Assembly (NCBI RefSeq): GCF_030164425.1
Contig: NZ_JASNJD010000012.1
Location: 1 to 64,000, forward strand
DNA: 64,000 nt
Source of the DNA: Pseudodonghicola flavimaris
Lineage (GTDB): Bacteria > Pseudomonadota > Alphaproteobacteria > Rhodobacterales > Rhodobacteraceae
Direction: 5' to 3'
Position numbers and translations under genes: made by a program. Below, piece after piece: positions 55,291-62,399 of the stretch. How positions within the stretch are numbered: position 1 is the first letter of the stretch; every line of letters begins with the position of its first letter. The notes beneath the pieces are model-generated. The model was not told where the DNA came from. It made no database searches and saw only the letters and a list, made by a program, of their open reading frames with translations.

Positions 55291-56529
55291 TCAGCTCACC
55301 TTGTCCAGTTCGAAGGCATCATGCAGCGCCTGAACCGCAAGTTCCATGTATTTCCGGTCGATGAGAACGGAAATCTTGATCTCAGAGGTGGTAATGACCT
55401 TGATATTGATCCCCTCGTCCGAGAGCACCTTGAACATCTTGGCCGCAACGCCGGTGTGAGACCGCATGCCGATCCCCACCACCGAGATCTTGCAGACCTC
55501 GGTATCCTCGACGATGTCGTGGAAATTGATGTCGCCGCTGTCCTTGGCCTTTTTCAACGCCTCTTCGGCACGGGCCACCTGATTGGTCGGGCAGGAGAAG
55601 GTCATGTCGGTGCGACCGTCTTCGCTGATATTCTGCACGATCATGTCGACATTCACGCCGGCCTCGGACAGCGGCATGAAGATCGCGGCGGCGATGCCGG
55701 GGCGGTCGGCGACCGAGATCAGGGTCATCTTGGCCTCATCCCGCGAATGGGCCACACCGGAGACAACGTTCAGTTCCATGATTTCCTCCTCGTCGCAGAC
55801 GAGCGTGCCCGCTTCATCGGATTGTTCCTCGAAGCTCGAAAGCACCCGCAGTTTCACGTTATAGCGCATCGCCAGCTCGACCGAGCGGGTCTGCAGCACC
55901 TTGGCGCCCAGAGAGGCCAGTTCCAGCATCTCCTCAAAGGCGATCCTGTCCAGCTTGCGCGCCTTGTCGCAGATGCGCGGATCGGTGGTATAGACGCCGT
56001 CCACATCGGTGTAGATATCGCAGCGTTCCGCATCGAAGGCGGCGGCGAAGGCGACGGCGGTGGTATCCGACCCGCCCCGGCCCAGCGTGGTGATCCGGCC
56101 TTCGGGGCTGACCCCCTGGAAGCCCGCCACGACAGCGACCTTCATGCCCTCTTCGAACTTGCGCAGGATGTTTTCGGTCGGGATATCGACGATCCGCGCG
56201 GCGCTGTGAGCCGAGGTGGTCTGCAGCGGCACCTGCCAGCCCTGCCAGCTGCGGGCGGGAACATCCATCTCCTGCAGCGTCAGGGCCATCAGGCCGGCGG
56301 TGACATTCTCGCCCGAGCTGACGACGGCATCGTATTCACGCGCGTCGAACAGCGGCGAGGTTTCCTCGACAAAGCCCACCAGCTCATTGGTCTTGCCCGC
56401 CATCGCGGAAACGATGACGATCACATCATAGCCCTTGGCCACCTCGACCCCGACCCGTTTCGCAACGCGCCGGATACGGTCGAGATTGGCGACCGAGGTG
56501 CCACCGAATTTCATGACTAGGATGGGCAT
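55291..56529 (-). CDS. lysC: aspartate kinase
   Basis: A 412-residue monofunctional aspartokinase. The kinase domain opens MPILVMKFGGTSVANLDRIR and has TTLGRGGSDTTAVAFAAAFD, and two ACT domains follow (from about residue 265: KMTLISVADRPGIAAAIFMP; and CKISVVGIGMRSHTGVAAKM). It makes aspartyl-phosphate for lysine, threonine and methionine synthesis and is probably feedback-inhibited through the ACT domains. The ATG at 56529 is family-like; the upstream in-frame extension is not. Its family and length are typical. Confidence 0.95.
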   Translation of the reverse strand: MPILVMKFGGTSVANLDRIRRVAKRVGVEVAKGYDVIVIVSAMAGKTNELVGFVEETSPLFDAREYDAVVSSGENVTAGLMALTLQEMDVPARSWQGWQVPLQTTSAHSAARIVDIPTENILRKFEEGMKVAVVAGFQGVSPEGRITTLGRGGSDTTAVAFAAAFDAERCDIYTDVDGVYTTDPRICDKARKLDRIAFEEMLELASLGAKVLQTRSVELAMRYNVKLRVLSSFEEQSDEAGTLVCDEEEIMELNVVSGVAHSRDEAKMTLISVADRPGIAAAIFMPLSEAGVNVDMIVQNISEDGRTDMTFSCPTNQVARAEEALKKAKDSGDINFHDIVEDTEVCKISVVGIGMRSHTGVAAKMFKVLSDEGINIKVITTSEIKISVLIDRKYMELAVQALHDAFELDKVS

Positions 56530-56673
56530 GTGTCTTCCCCTTGGGCCCAGGTTCCGGCGCGGTTTATGCGTTGGGACCGCAAAGAGCAAGATGGCTTGCG
56601 GGCCCGGAGCCTCCGGCGGCAGTCAGAGGGTGGTTTTCCCGTGGCTTCTGCTGCCCGTCGGCGACCGGAAGGA

Positions 56674-57135
56674 TCAGCCCGGCGGCGCGCGATAATCGGC
56701 CGGGCGCAGCAGATCGCCCTGCATCAGGTGAGTCTCCGCCCCCGCCACCACATCGGTGTTCTGTGCCGTGACCACCTGCCAGCCCGCCGCCAGCCGGCGG
56801 GCGACGAAGGTCAGGATGGTGCGGCGCGGCCCCGCCGGCCGCCCCTGCGGGTCACGCTGGCCGGTCAGGCGGAACCGGCACTGCACCACTGCCACCGCCC
56901 CCAAATCGCGGGTCCGGATCACCTCCGGCGTCAGCTGGCTCTCGGCAAAGAAGGTGGTCAGCCCGTAGGCATGGGCGCGTTCGATCGCCGCCCGGTCGTG
57001 CCACCAGAGGCCGACGACATTGACGAAATCCGCATCCTCCGCGAAGAGCGCGGCCAACGCCGCGGCGTCCCGTGCGGCCCAGGCCGCGGCAAAGGCCGCC
57101 GGGATATCCCCGGGCCGCTCTGGCAGATCGGTCAA
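56674..57135 (-). CDS. SgcJ/EcaC-type SnoaL-like protein
   Basis: A 153-residue alpha+beta barrel protein of the SgcJ/EcaC (DUF4440-type) group: IPAAFAAAWAARDAAALAAL then FAEDADFVNVVGLWWHDRAA and the later ILTFVARRLAAGWQVVTAQN. The fold is used by several small enzymes and binding proteins; no reaction can be assigned. The start is TTG at 57135, which overlaps the stop of the SDR upstream (TTGA), so the pair is translationally coupled. Confidence 0.75.
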   Translation of the reverse strand: MTDLPERPGDIPAAFAAAWAARDAAALAALFAEDADFVNVVGLWWHDRAAIERAHAYGLTTFFAESQLTPEVIRTRDLGAVAVVQCRFRLTGQRDPQGRPAGPRRTILTFVARRLAAGWQVVTAQNTDVVAGAETHLMQGDLLRPADYRAPPG

Positions 57136-57773
57136 AAGGCGTGGTCCCGCCCGTCCCAGGTGCGGAAACACCCGGTGTCGGCGATATCCAGCGCCGCGAA
57201 GCGGTCGGCCAGCCCCTCGGCGGCCTGATCCACGGTGATCTCCGCCTGCGGCCCGCCCATGTCGGTCTGCACCCAGCCCGGGTGATAAATCCCCACCGCG
57301 ATGCCCTCCGGTTTCAGATCGGCGGCCAGGTTGCGCCCCAGGTTCAGCACCGCCGCCTTGGACGAGCGATAGATATAGCTGCCCCCCGGCGCCCGCTGAT
57401 GCGAGGCCATCTGCGACGAGATCAGCCCGATCTTGCCGGTCGCCGCCCGCAGATTGGGCAGCAGCGCCTGAACGCTGAGGAAAACGCCGGTCACGTTCAC
57501 CGCGAAGGCCTCGGCCCACATCTGCGCCGGATAGCCGTCCTCCAGCCGCTGCCCCTTGTCGGGATAGAGGCCGGCGTTGCAGATCAGCAGATCGACCGGA
57601 TCGCCGGCCAGCTGCGCCGCCATCGCCGTCTGCGCCGCCGGATCGGTAACATCCAGACGGATTTCGGCGCTGCCGTCGCGGGCGGTGCCGGTGACGCGAT
57701 GGCCAGCCGCGCGATAGCGGTCGGCGAGCGCCTTGCCGATACCGCGCCCGGCACCGGTGATCACAACATGCAT
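57132..57773 (-). CDS. short-chain dehydrogenase/reductase (shorter type)
   Basis: A 213-residue SDR. TGAGRGIG sits at residues 6-13, NAG occurs in LLICNAGLYPDKG, and SSQMASHQRAPGGSYIYRSS with the following lysine gives the Y-x-x-x-K motif (YRSSK). It is somewhat shorter than classical SDRs and ends FRTWDGRDHAF. The substrate is unknown. It is coupled to the SnoaL-like gene downstream. Confidence 0.88.
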   Translation of the reverse strand: MHVVITGAGRGIGKALADRYRAAGHRVTGTARDGSAEIRLDVTDPAAQTAMAAQLAGDPVDLLICNAGLYPDKGQRLEDGYPAQMWAEAFAVNVTGVFLSVQALLPNLRAATGKIGLISSQMASHQRAPGGSYIYRSSKAAVLNLGRNLAADLKPEGIAVGIYHPGWVQTDMGGPQAEITVDQAAEGLADRFAALDIADTGCFRTWDGRDHAF

Positions 57774-57777
57774 GAGC

Positions 57778-58230
57778 TCAATTGGCCTTTCGGTTCGGCA
57801 AGAAGGGCAAGGGGGTGACAGGAACGCCGTCCTCGATCAGTGCGCGGGCCTCTTCTGTCTTGGCCTCGCCGTAGATCGGCCGCTCCGGCGCCTCGCCCTC
57901 GTGAATGGCGCGCGCCTCCTCGGCGAAATTCATCCCGACGTATTCTGAGTTTTCCTCGATCTTGCGCTTCAGCTCGGCCAGCGCCTGTTCCGCCGCATTG
58001 GCCGGCGCCGTCAGCGGCCGCTCCGGCGCCTCTGCCGCCGGCGGCTGCGGCGCATCCGTGTCCCGCCCATGGCTGACCCGCGGCGCCATCAGCGCCTTTT
58101 CCACCCTGGTCGAGCCGCAGACGACGCATTGCACCATGCCCGCGCCCGCCAGCTTGTCAAAGGCGTCGGCGGATTGGAACCAGCTGTCGAACGTGTGCCC
58201 CTCGGCACATTTGAGCGCATATTGGATCAT
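57778..58230 (-). CDS. DUF1178 family protein
   Basis: A 150-residue protein beginning MIQYALKCAEGHTFDSWFQS, with a zinc-ribbon-like pair C8 and the CVVCG motif at about residues 35-39, then a proline- and alanine-rich linker and a C-terminal acidic region (KRKIEENSEYVGMNFAEEAR). This matches DUF1178, a family of unknown function common in alpha- and betaproteobacteria. It lies 4 bases upstream of the short SDR gene on the same strand. Confidence 0.87.
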   Translation of the reverse strand: MIQYALKCAEGHTFDSWFQSADAFDKLAGAGMVQCVVCGSTRVEKALMAPRVSHGRDTDAPQPPAAEAPERPLTAPANAAEQALAELKRKIEENSEYVGMNFAEEARAIHEGEAPERPIYGEAKTEEARALIEDGVPVTPLPFLPNRKAN

Positions 58231-58282
58231 CCCGGGATCCTCTTGGAGAGTAACCGATTACATATCCACCGGCGGCTAAAGA

Positions 58283-59077
58283 TCAAGCCTGACCCGGGTT
58301 TGCAGGACGCGCGCCGCGCCCTGAGGCCAGCCGGGCCGCCAGTCCCGCGACCAGATCGTCATGCGGCCGGTCCGCCTCGATCGCCAGGCGGCGCAGGCCG
58401 AAATGCACATGCGCCATCTCCTGATAATAGCGGCTGTAGGTGTAATTCACCCCGGCCCCGGCCACCGCCCCTAGCACCGGCACGGTCTGGGTCGCCAGCT
58501 TCTGACCCAGCGCCGCCGCCAGCCGCGGCGCCACCGTTCCGATCATCCGCTGCATCGCCGGCCCGGTCAGGGTCAGCCGCAGCGACAGAAAGCCCAGATC
58601 GGCACCGTCGTCGCCTGCCAGCGGCCCCGCCGCCGCCAGGACCTGGATGCAGTCGAATTGCACATTCCGCGCCGAAGGATCGAACCCATGCTGCGCCGCC
58701 ACGCCCTGAACCGCCCGCAGCAACACCGTGGTGGTTGCCGGCAGCTCCACCAGCGCCCCGGGCAGACCGGCAAAGCCGCCGGCCGCACCCAGCACCGAGG
58801 TCAGCGCCGACATCCCCCGCTCAGACCCGCCGGGCAGCAACCGCCGGCTGCGCTCCGCCGCGCCCATCGACATGTGCAACGCCCGCTCCGTCGCGGCGCC
58901 GAGCCCGGCGCGCAGCGGCGGCGGCAACCGCTCCAGCAACCCCTCCGCACTGGTCCCCAGCCGCGTCAGCAGCCGCAGCCCCGGCCCGCCCGCGGCGCGA
59001 TAGCGCGCCGCCAGCCGGTCCAGCTCTGACTCGGCGTCGATGGGGCTGTCAGCGGCCGGTATCACCAGATGGTCCAT
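58283..59077 (-). CDS. EcsC family protein
   Basis: A 264-residue EcsC-like protein. The core has GAAGGFAGLPGALVELPATT then TVLLRAVQGVAAQHGFDP, and a glycine-rich second half with VPVLGAVAGAGVNYTYSRYY. It contains one or two hydrophobic stretches, so it may be membrane-associated. The role of EcsC proteins is poorly defined. ATG at 59077 has GGAGGGAT upstream. Confidence 0.82.
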   Translation of the reverse strand: MDHLVIPAADSPIDAESELDRLAARYRAAGGPGLRLLTRLGTSAEGLLERLPPPLRAGLGAATERALHMSMGAAERSRRLLPGGSERGMSALTSVLGAAGGFAGLPGALVELPATTTVLLRAVQGVAAQHGFDPSARNVQFDCIQVLAAAGPLAGDDGADLGFLSLRLTLTGPAMQRMIGTVAPRLAAALGQKLATQTVPVLGAVAGAGVNYTYSRYYQEMAHVHFGLRRLAIEADRPHDDLVAGLAARLASGRGARPANPGQA

Positions 59078-59137
59078 CGGATCCCTCCTGTCAGACAGAT
59101 CGGCCCGCAGCCCCGGCGTTTCAAGACCCGCGGCAGA

Positions 59138-59632
59138 TCAGCCCGGGGTGCTCCAGCGGGTCACCGCCCCCGCGATTCCCGCCCAGGCCCCCGGCGTCAA
59201 ATCGCGCCCCAGCACCCGGTCCGGGTTGGTCGGCGGCGGCATCTCCACCCCGTCGAGCCGGGTGAACCCGAAGCGGTTGTAATAGGGCGCATCGCCCACC
59301 AACATCACCCGGTCCCAGCCGCTGGCATGCGCCGCCTCAAGGGATTTTTCGATCAGAAAGGCGCCGAGCCCCTCGCCCTGGTGGGTCGGGTGAACTGCCA
59401 CCGGTCCCAGCAACAGCGCGTCGGTCGCACCGACATGCACCGGCCAGTAGCGGATCGCGCCCGCCACCGTGCCATCGCTGTCGCGCGCCACCAGACACAG
59501 CCCCGGCACCGGATCGACCCCGTCGCGCAGACGGTAGGAGGACAGCGCCTCGCGCCCCGGCGCGAAGCAGAGGTCATAGAGCGCCTCCACCTCCCACCAA
59601 TCTTCCGGCTGTTCCGGCTGCAGTGCGATCAC
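59138..59632 (-). CDS. GNAT family N-acetyltransferase
   Basis: A 164-residue GNAT enzyme: LLLGPVAVHPTHQGEGLGAF then LIEKSLEAAHASGWDRVMLV contains the acetyl-CoA motif A (Q-x-x-G-x-G). The C-terminal APYYNRFGFTRLDGVEMPPP is typical of the YhbS-like branch that acetylates small molecules or proteins. The substrate is unknown. It faces the divergent flavin reductase-like gene. Confidence 0.87.
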   Translation of the reverse strand: MIALQPEQPEDWWEVEALYDLCFAPGREALSSYRLRDGVDPVPGLCLVARDSDGTVAGAIRYWPVHVGATDALLLGPVAVHPTHQGEGLGAFLIEKSLEAAHASGWDRVMLVGDAPYYNRFGFTRLDGVEMPPPTNPDRVLGRDLTPGAWAGIAGAVTRWSTPG

Positions 59633-59759
59633 CTGCGCGCCCTCCGCTTGCTGTCGACCGCTGCGGCCCTAGCATCTGGGTCGGCGAGGTCAAGCGGATC
59701 GCTTGCCCCGGCTCCCGGTCCCCCCTATGCCTGAGACACGCACAGAAGGAGCCGCCGAC

Positions 59760-60365
59760 ATGTTCTACCGCCCCGAAGACGGCCACGGCCTGCCGCATAA
59801 TCCCCTCAACGCCATCGTCACGCCACGCCCGATCGGCTGGATATCGACCCGCAGCGCTGCGGGGATCAACAACCTCGCGCCCTATTCCTTCTGCAATCTG
59901 GTCGCCTATACGCCACCGCAGGTGATGTTCGCCAGCACCGGCCTGAAGCCGGATCAGGGGAACGACAAGGATAGCGTCGCCAATATCCGCGCCACCGGGG
60001 TATTCTGCGTCAATATCGCCGGCTACGACGATCGCATGGCGCTGAACGCCAGCTCTGCGACACTGCCGAAAGAGGTCGATGAATTCATCCATGCCGGGGT
60101 CGATGCCGTGGAATGCGACACCATCGCCTGCCCCCGCGTCGCCACGGCCCCGGCCGCGCTGGAATGTCGGATGACCCGGATCGTCGACCTGAAGGGAGAA
60201 AACAACGTGCTGGTGATCGGCGAGATCACCGGCATCCACCTGCGCGACGATTGCCTGAAAGACGGTCGGTTCGATGTGCTGAGCTTCCAGCCGCTGGCCC
60301 GCCTCGGCTATCGCGACTTCGCCCGCGTCACCGACACCTTCGAAATGACCCGTCCCGACGATTGA
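59760..60365 (+). CDS. flavin reductase-like (FMN-binding split-barrel) protein
   Basis: A 201-residue protein with NAIVTPRPIGWISTRSAAGI followed by NNLAPYSFCNLVAYTPPQVM and the middle KGENNVLVIGEITGIHLRDD, typical of the flavin reductase DIM6/NTAB-like family. FMN/FAD-dependent reduction is expected but no partner oxygenase is adjacent. ATG at 59760 follows AAGGAG eight bases upstream, which decides the start over an upstream in-frame ATG. It converges on the SulP gene across the palindrome cluster. Confidence 0.88.
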   Translation: MFYRPEDGHGLPHNPLNAIVTPRPIGWISTRSAAGINNLAPYSFCNLVAYTPPQVMFASTGLKPDQGNDKDSVANIRATGVFCVNIAGYDDRMALNASSATLPKEVDEFIHAGVDAVECDTIACPRVATAPAALECRMTRIVDLKGENNVLVIGEITGIHLRDDCLKDGRFDVLSFQPLARLGYRDFARVTDTFEMTRPDD

Positions 60366-60377
60366 CCCGCCCCCGAG

Positions 60378-60546
60378 GCGCCCGCCACGGCGGGCGCGGC
60401 ACAGGGGGCTGTCTGCCCCCTCTTGGCCCTGCCGGGCCAATTCACCCCCGAGGATATTTCGACCAGATCGAAGGGGGCGATCTGCCTTCGATCTGGTCGA
60501 AATATCCCGGGGGGGAGGCCGTAGGCCGTGGGGGGCAGCGCCCCCC
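60378..60546. repeat. cluster of five palindromes (REP-like composite) between convergent genes
   Basis: In order: GCGCCCGCC/GGCGGGCGC (60378-60397); AGGGGGC/GCCCCCT (60403-60421); TTGGCCC/GGGCCAA (60423-60440); a perfect 23-base inverted repeat (60452-60474 and 60485-60507, 10-base loop) built around GATATTTCGACC, extended by GC-rich flanks; and GGGGGGC/GCCCCCC (60530-60546). Together they fill nearly the whole gap between the flavin reductase-like and SulP genes. They can terminate transcripts from both sides and resemble repeated extragenic palindromes of Rhodobacterales. Whether other copies exist cannot be seen here. Confidence 0.75.
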
Positions 60547-60581
60547 CTGTCGCCGCCCTGCGGCGGGCGGCCAACATGGGT

Positions 60582-62195
60582 TCAGTGCGACCCCAGGATG
60601 CCGGTCTTGACCGAGTAATCCACCGCCAGTTCGTAATCGGGATCATCGTCGCTGTCGATCATCAGATGCCCCGCCTTGGTCAGCAGCCGGTGACAATCGC
60701 GGCTCAGGTGGCGCAGCTGGATGCGTTTGCCTTCCACCTCGTATTTCGCGGCCAGGGCCTCGATCGCCTGCAGCGCCGACTGGTCGACCACCCGGCTGTC
60801 GGCGAAATCGACGATCACCGTGGCCGGATCGCTTTTCGGCGAGAAGAGCTCGACAAAACCGTCGGTCGAGCCGAAAAACAGCGGCCCCTGGATCTGATAG
60901 ACCTTGGCGCCTTCGGGCGTTTCATACGACTTGGCGTGGATCCGCTTGGCGTTGTTCCAGGCATAGGCCAGCGCCGAGACGATGACGCCGACCACCACGG
61001 CCACCGCCAGATCCTCGAACACCGTCACCACGGTGACCAGCACGATGACGAAAGCGTCGATCAGCGGCACCTTGGCAAGGATGCGGATCGAATTCCAGGC
61101 GAAGGTGCCGATCACCACCATGAACATCACGCCGACCAGCGCGGCCAGCGGGATTTGTTCGATCAGCGGCGAGGCGAAGAGGATGAAGCCCAGCAGGCAG
61201 AGCGCGGCGAAGATCGCCGCGATCCGGGTGCGGCCGCCGGATTTCACGTTGATCATCGACTGGCCGATCATGGCGCAGCCGCCCATGCCGCCGAAGAAGC
61301 CGGTCAGCACGTTGGCGGTGCCCTGGGCGATGCATTCCTGGCTGGCGCCGCCGCGCTTGCCGGTGATCTCGCCCACCAGGTTCAGCGTCAAGAGGCTCTC
61401 GATCAGCCCGACCGCGGCCATGATGATGGAATAGGGCAGCACGATCTGCAGCGTCTCCCAGGTCAGCGGCACGGCGGGGATGTGGAACACCGGCAGCTCG
61501 CCCTTGATCGAGGCCATGTCGCCCACCCGCGGCACGTCGAGGCCGAAGGCGATCACCAGCACGGCGGTCACCAGGATACCGGCCAGCGGCGCCGGCACCA
61601 CCCGGGTCACCCGCGGGATGAAGTGGATCACCGCCATGGTCAACGCCACCAGCCCCAGCATGGTCCAGAGCTGCAGGCCCGACAGCCACGCCCCGCCACC
61701 GGTGGCGGCGCTGGCCGGCACCCGGAACTGGGTCAGCTGCGCCAGGAAGATCACGATCGCCAGCCCGTTGACGAACCCCAGCATCACCGGATGCGGCACC
61801 AGCCGGATGAACTTGCCCCATCGCATGATGCCGACGACGATCTGGATCAGCCCCATCAGCACCACCGCCGCCAGCAGGTATTCGACCCCGTGGCTCATCA
61901 CCAGCGACACGATGACCACCGCGATGGCCCCGGTCGCGCCCGAGATCATCCCCGGCCGGCCACCGATCAGCGCCGTCACCAGCCCGATGATGAAGGCAGC
62001 ATAGAGGCCCAGCAGCGGGTGCACATCGGCGACGAAGGCGAAGGCCACCGCCTCGGGCACCAGCGCCAAAGCCACCGTGAGCCCGGAGAGAAGCTCGATC
62101 CTCAACCGGCCGAGACTGAAGCCCTCGTCAGGCATCCAGCGCAGGTCGGGTTTGTCGATACGGGAGGCGAAGGCGGCCAGAAGGGCGCGGGGCAT
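60582..62195 (-). CDS. SulP-family anion permease with STAS domain
   Basis: A 537-residue transporter. The N-terminal membrane domain has about ten to twelve segments (LLSGLTVALALVPEAVAFAF, AVVLMGLIQIVVGIMRWGKF and LPYSIIMAAVGLIESLLTLN). The C-terminal STAS domain from about residue 420 has VIVDFADSRVVDQSALQAIE then ALAAKYEVEGKRIQL. SulP proteins carry sulfate, bicarbonate or other anions; which one is not evident. I chose the ATG at 62195 (AAGGAG upstream) over longer in-frame starts. Its 3' side is the palindrome cluster. Confidence 0.92.
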   Translation of the reverse strand: MPRALLAAFASRIDKPDLRWMPDEGFSLGRLRIELLSGLTVALALVPEAVAFAFVADVHPLLGLYAAFIIGLVTALIGGRPGMISGATGAIAVVIVSLVMSHGVEYLLAAVVLMGLIQIVVGIMRWGKFIRLVPHPVMLGFVNGLAIVIFLAQLTQFRVPASAATGGGAWLSGLQLWTMLGLVALTMAVIHFIPRVTRVVPAPLAGILVTAVLVIAFGLDVPRVGDMASIKGELPVFHIPAVPLTWETLQIVLPYSIIMAAVGLIESLLTLNLVGEITGKRGGASQECIAQGTANVLTGFFGGMGGCAMIGQSMINVKSGGRTRIAAIFAALCLLGFILFASPLIEQIPLAALVGVMFMVVIGTFAWNSIRILAKVPLIDAFVIVLVTVVTVFEDLAVAVVVGVIVSALAYAWNNAKRIHAKSYETPEGAKVYQIQGPLFFGSTDGFVELFSPKSDPATVIVDFADSRVVDQSALQAIEALAAKYEVEGKRIQLRHLSRDCHRLLTKAGHLMIDSDDDPDYELAVDYSVKTGILGSH

Positions 62196-62399
62196 GGATG
62201 CTCCTTGGGATTGGGTTTGGCGGGACATTTGTCTTTGCTGCGGCGCAGCGTTTACAGGGTTACCCCCCGGCACGTCAATGCAGGCGGGCCGATGCGCCGG
62301 ACAGCGGGGCAATGAGAGCACAGATCACGGGCAGTGCCGCGAGGTCTCATCTCCCGTCTGGCATCCGGGCAGGCTAGGCTGCCCGGCGGAGGGCGGATC

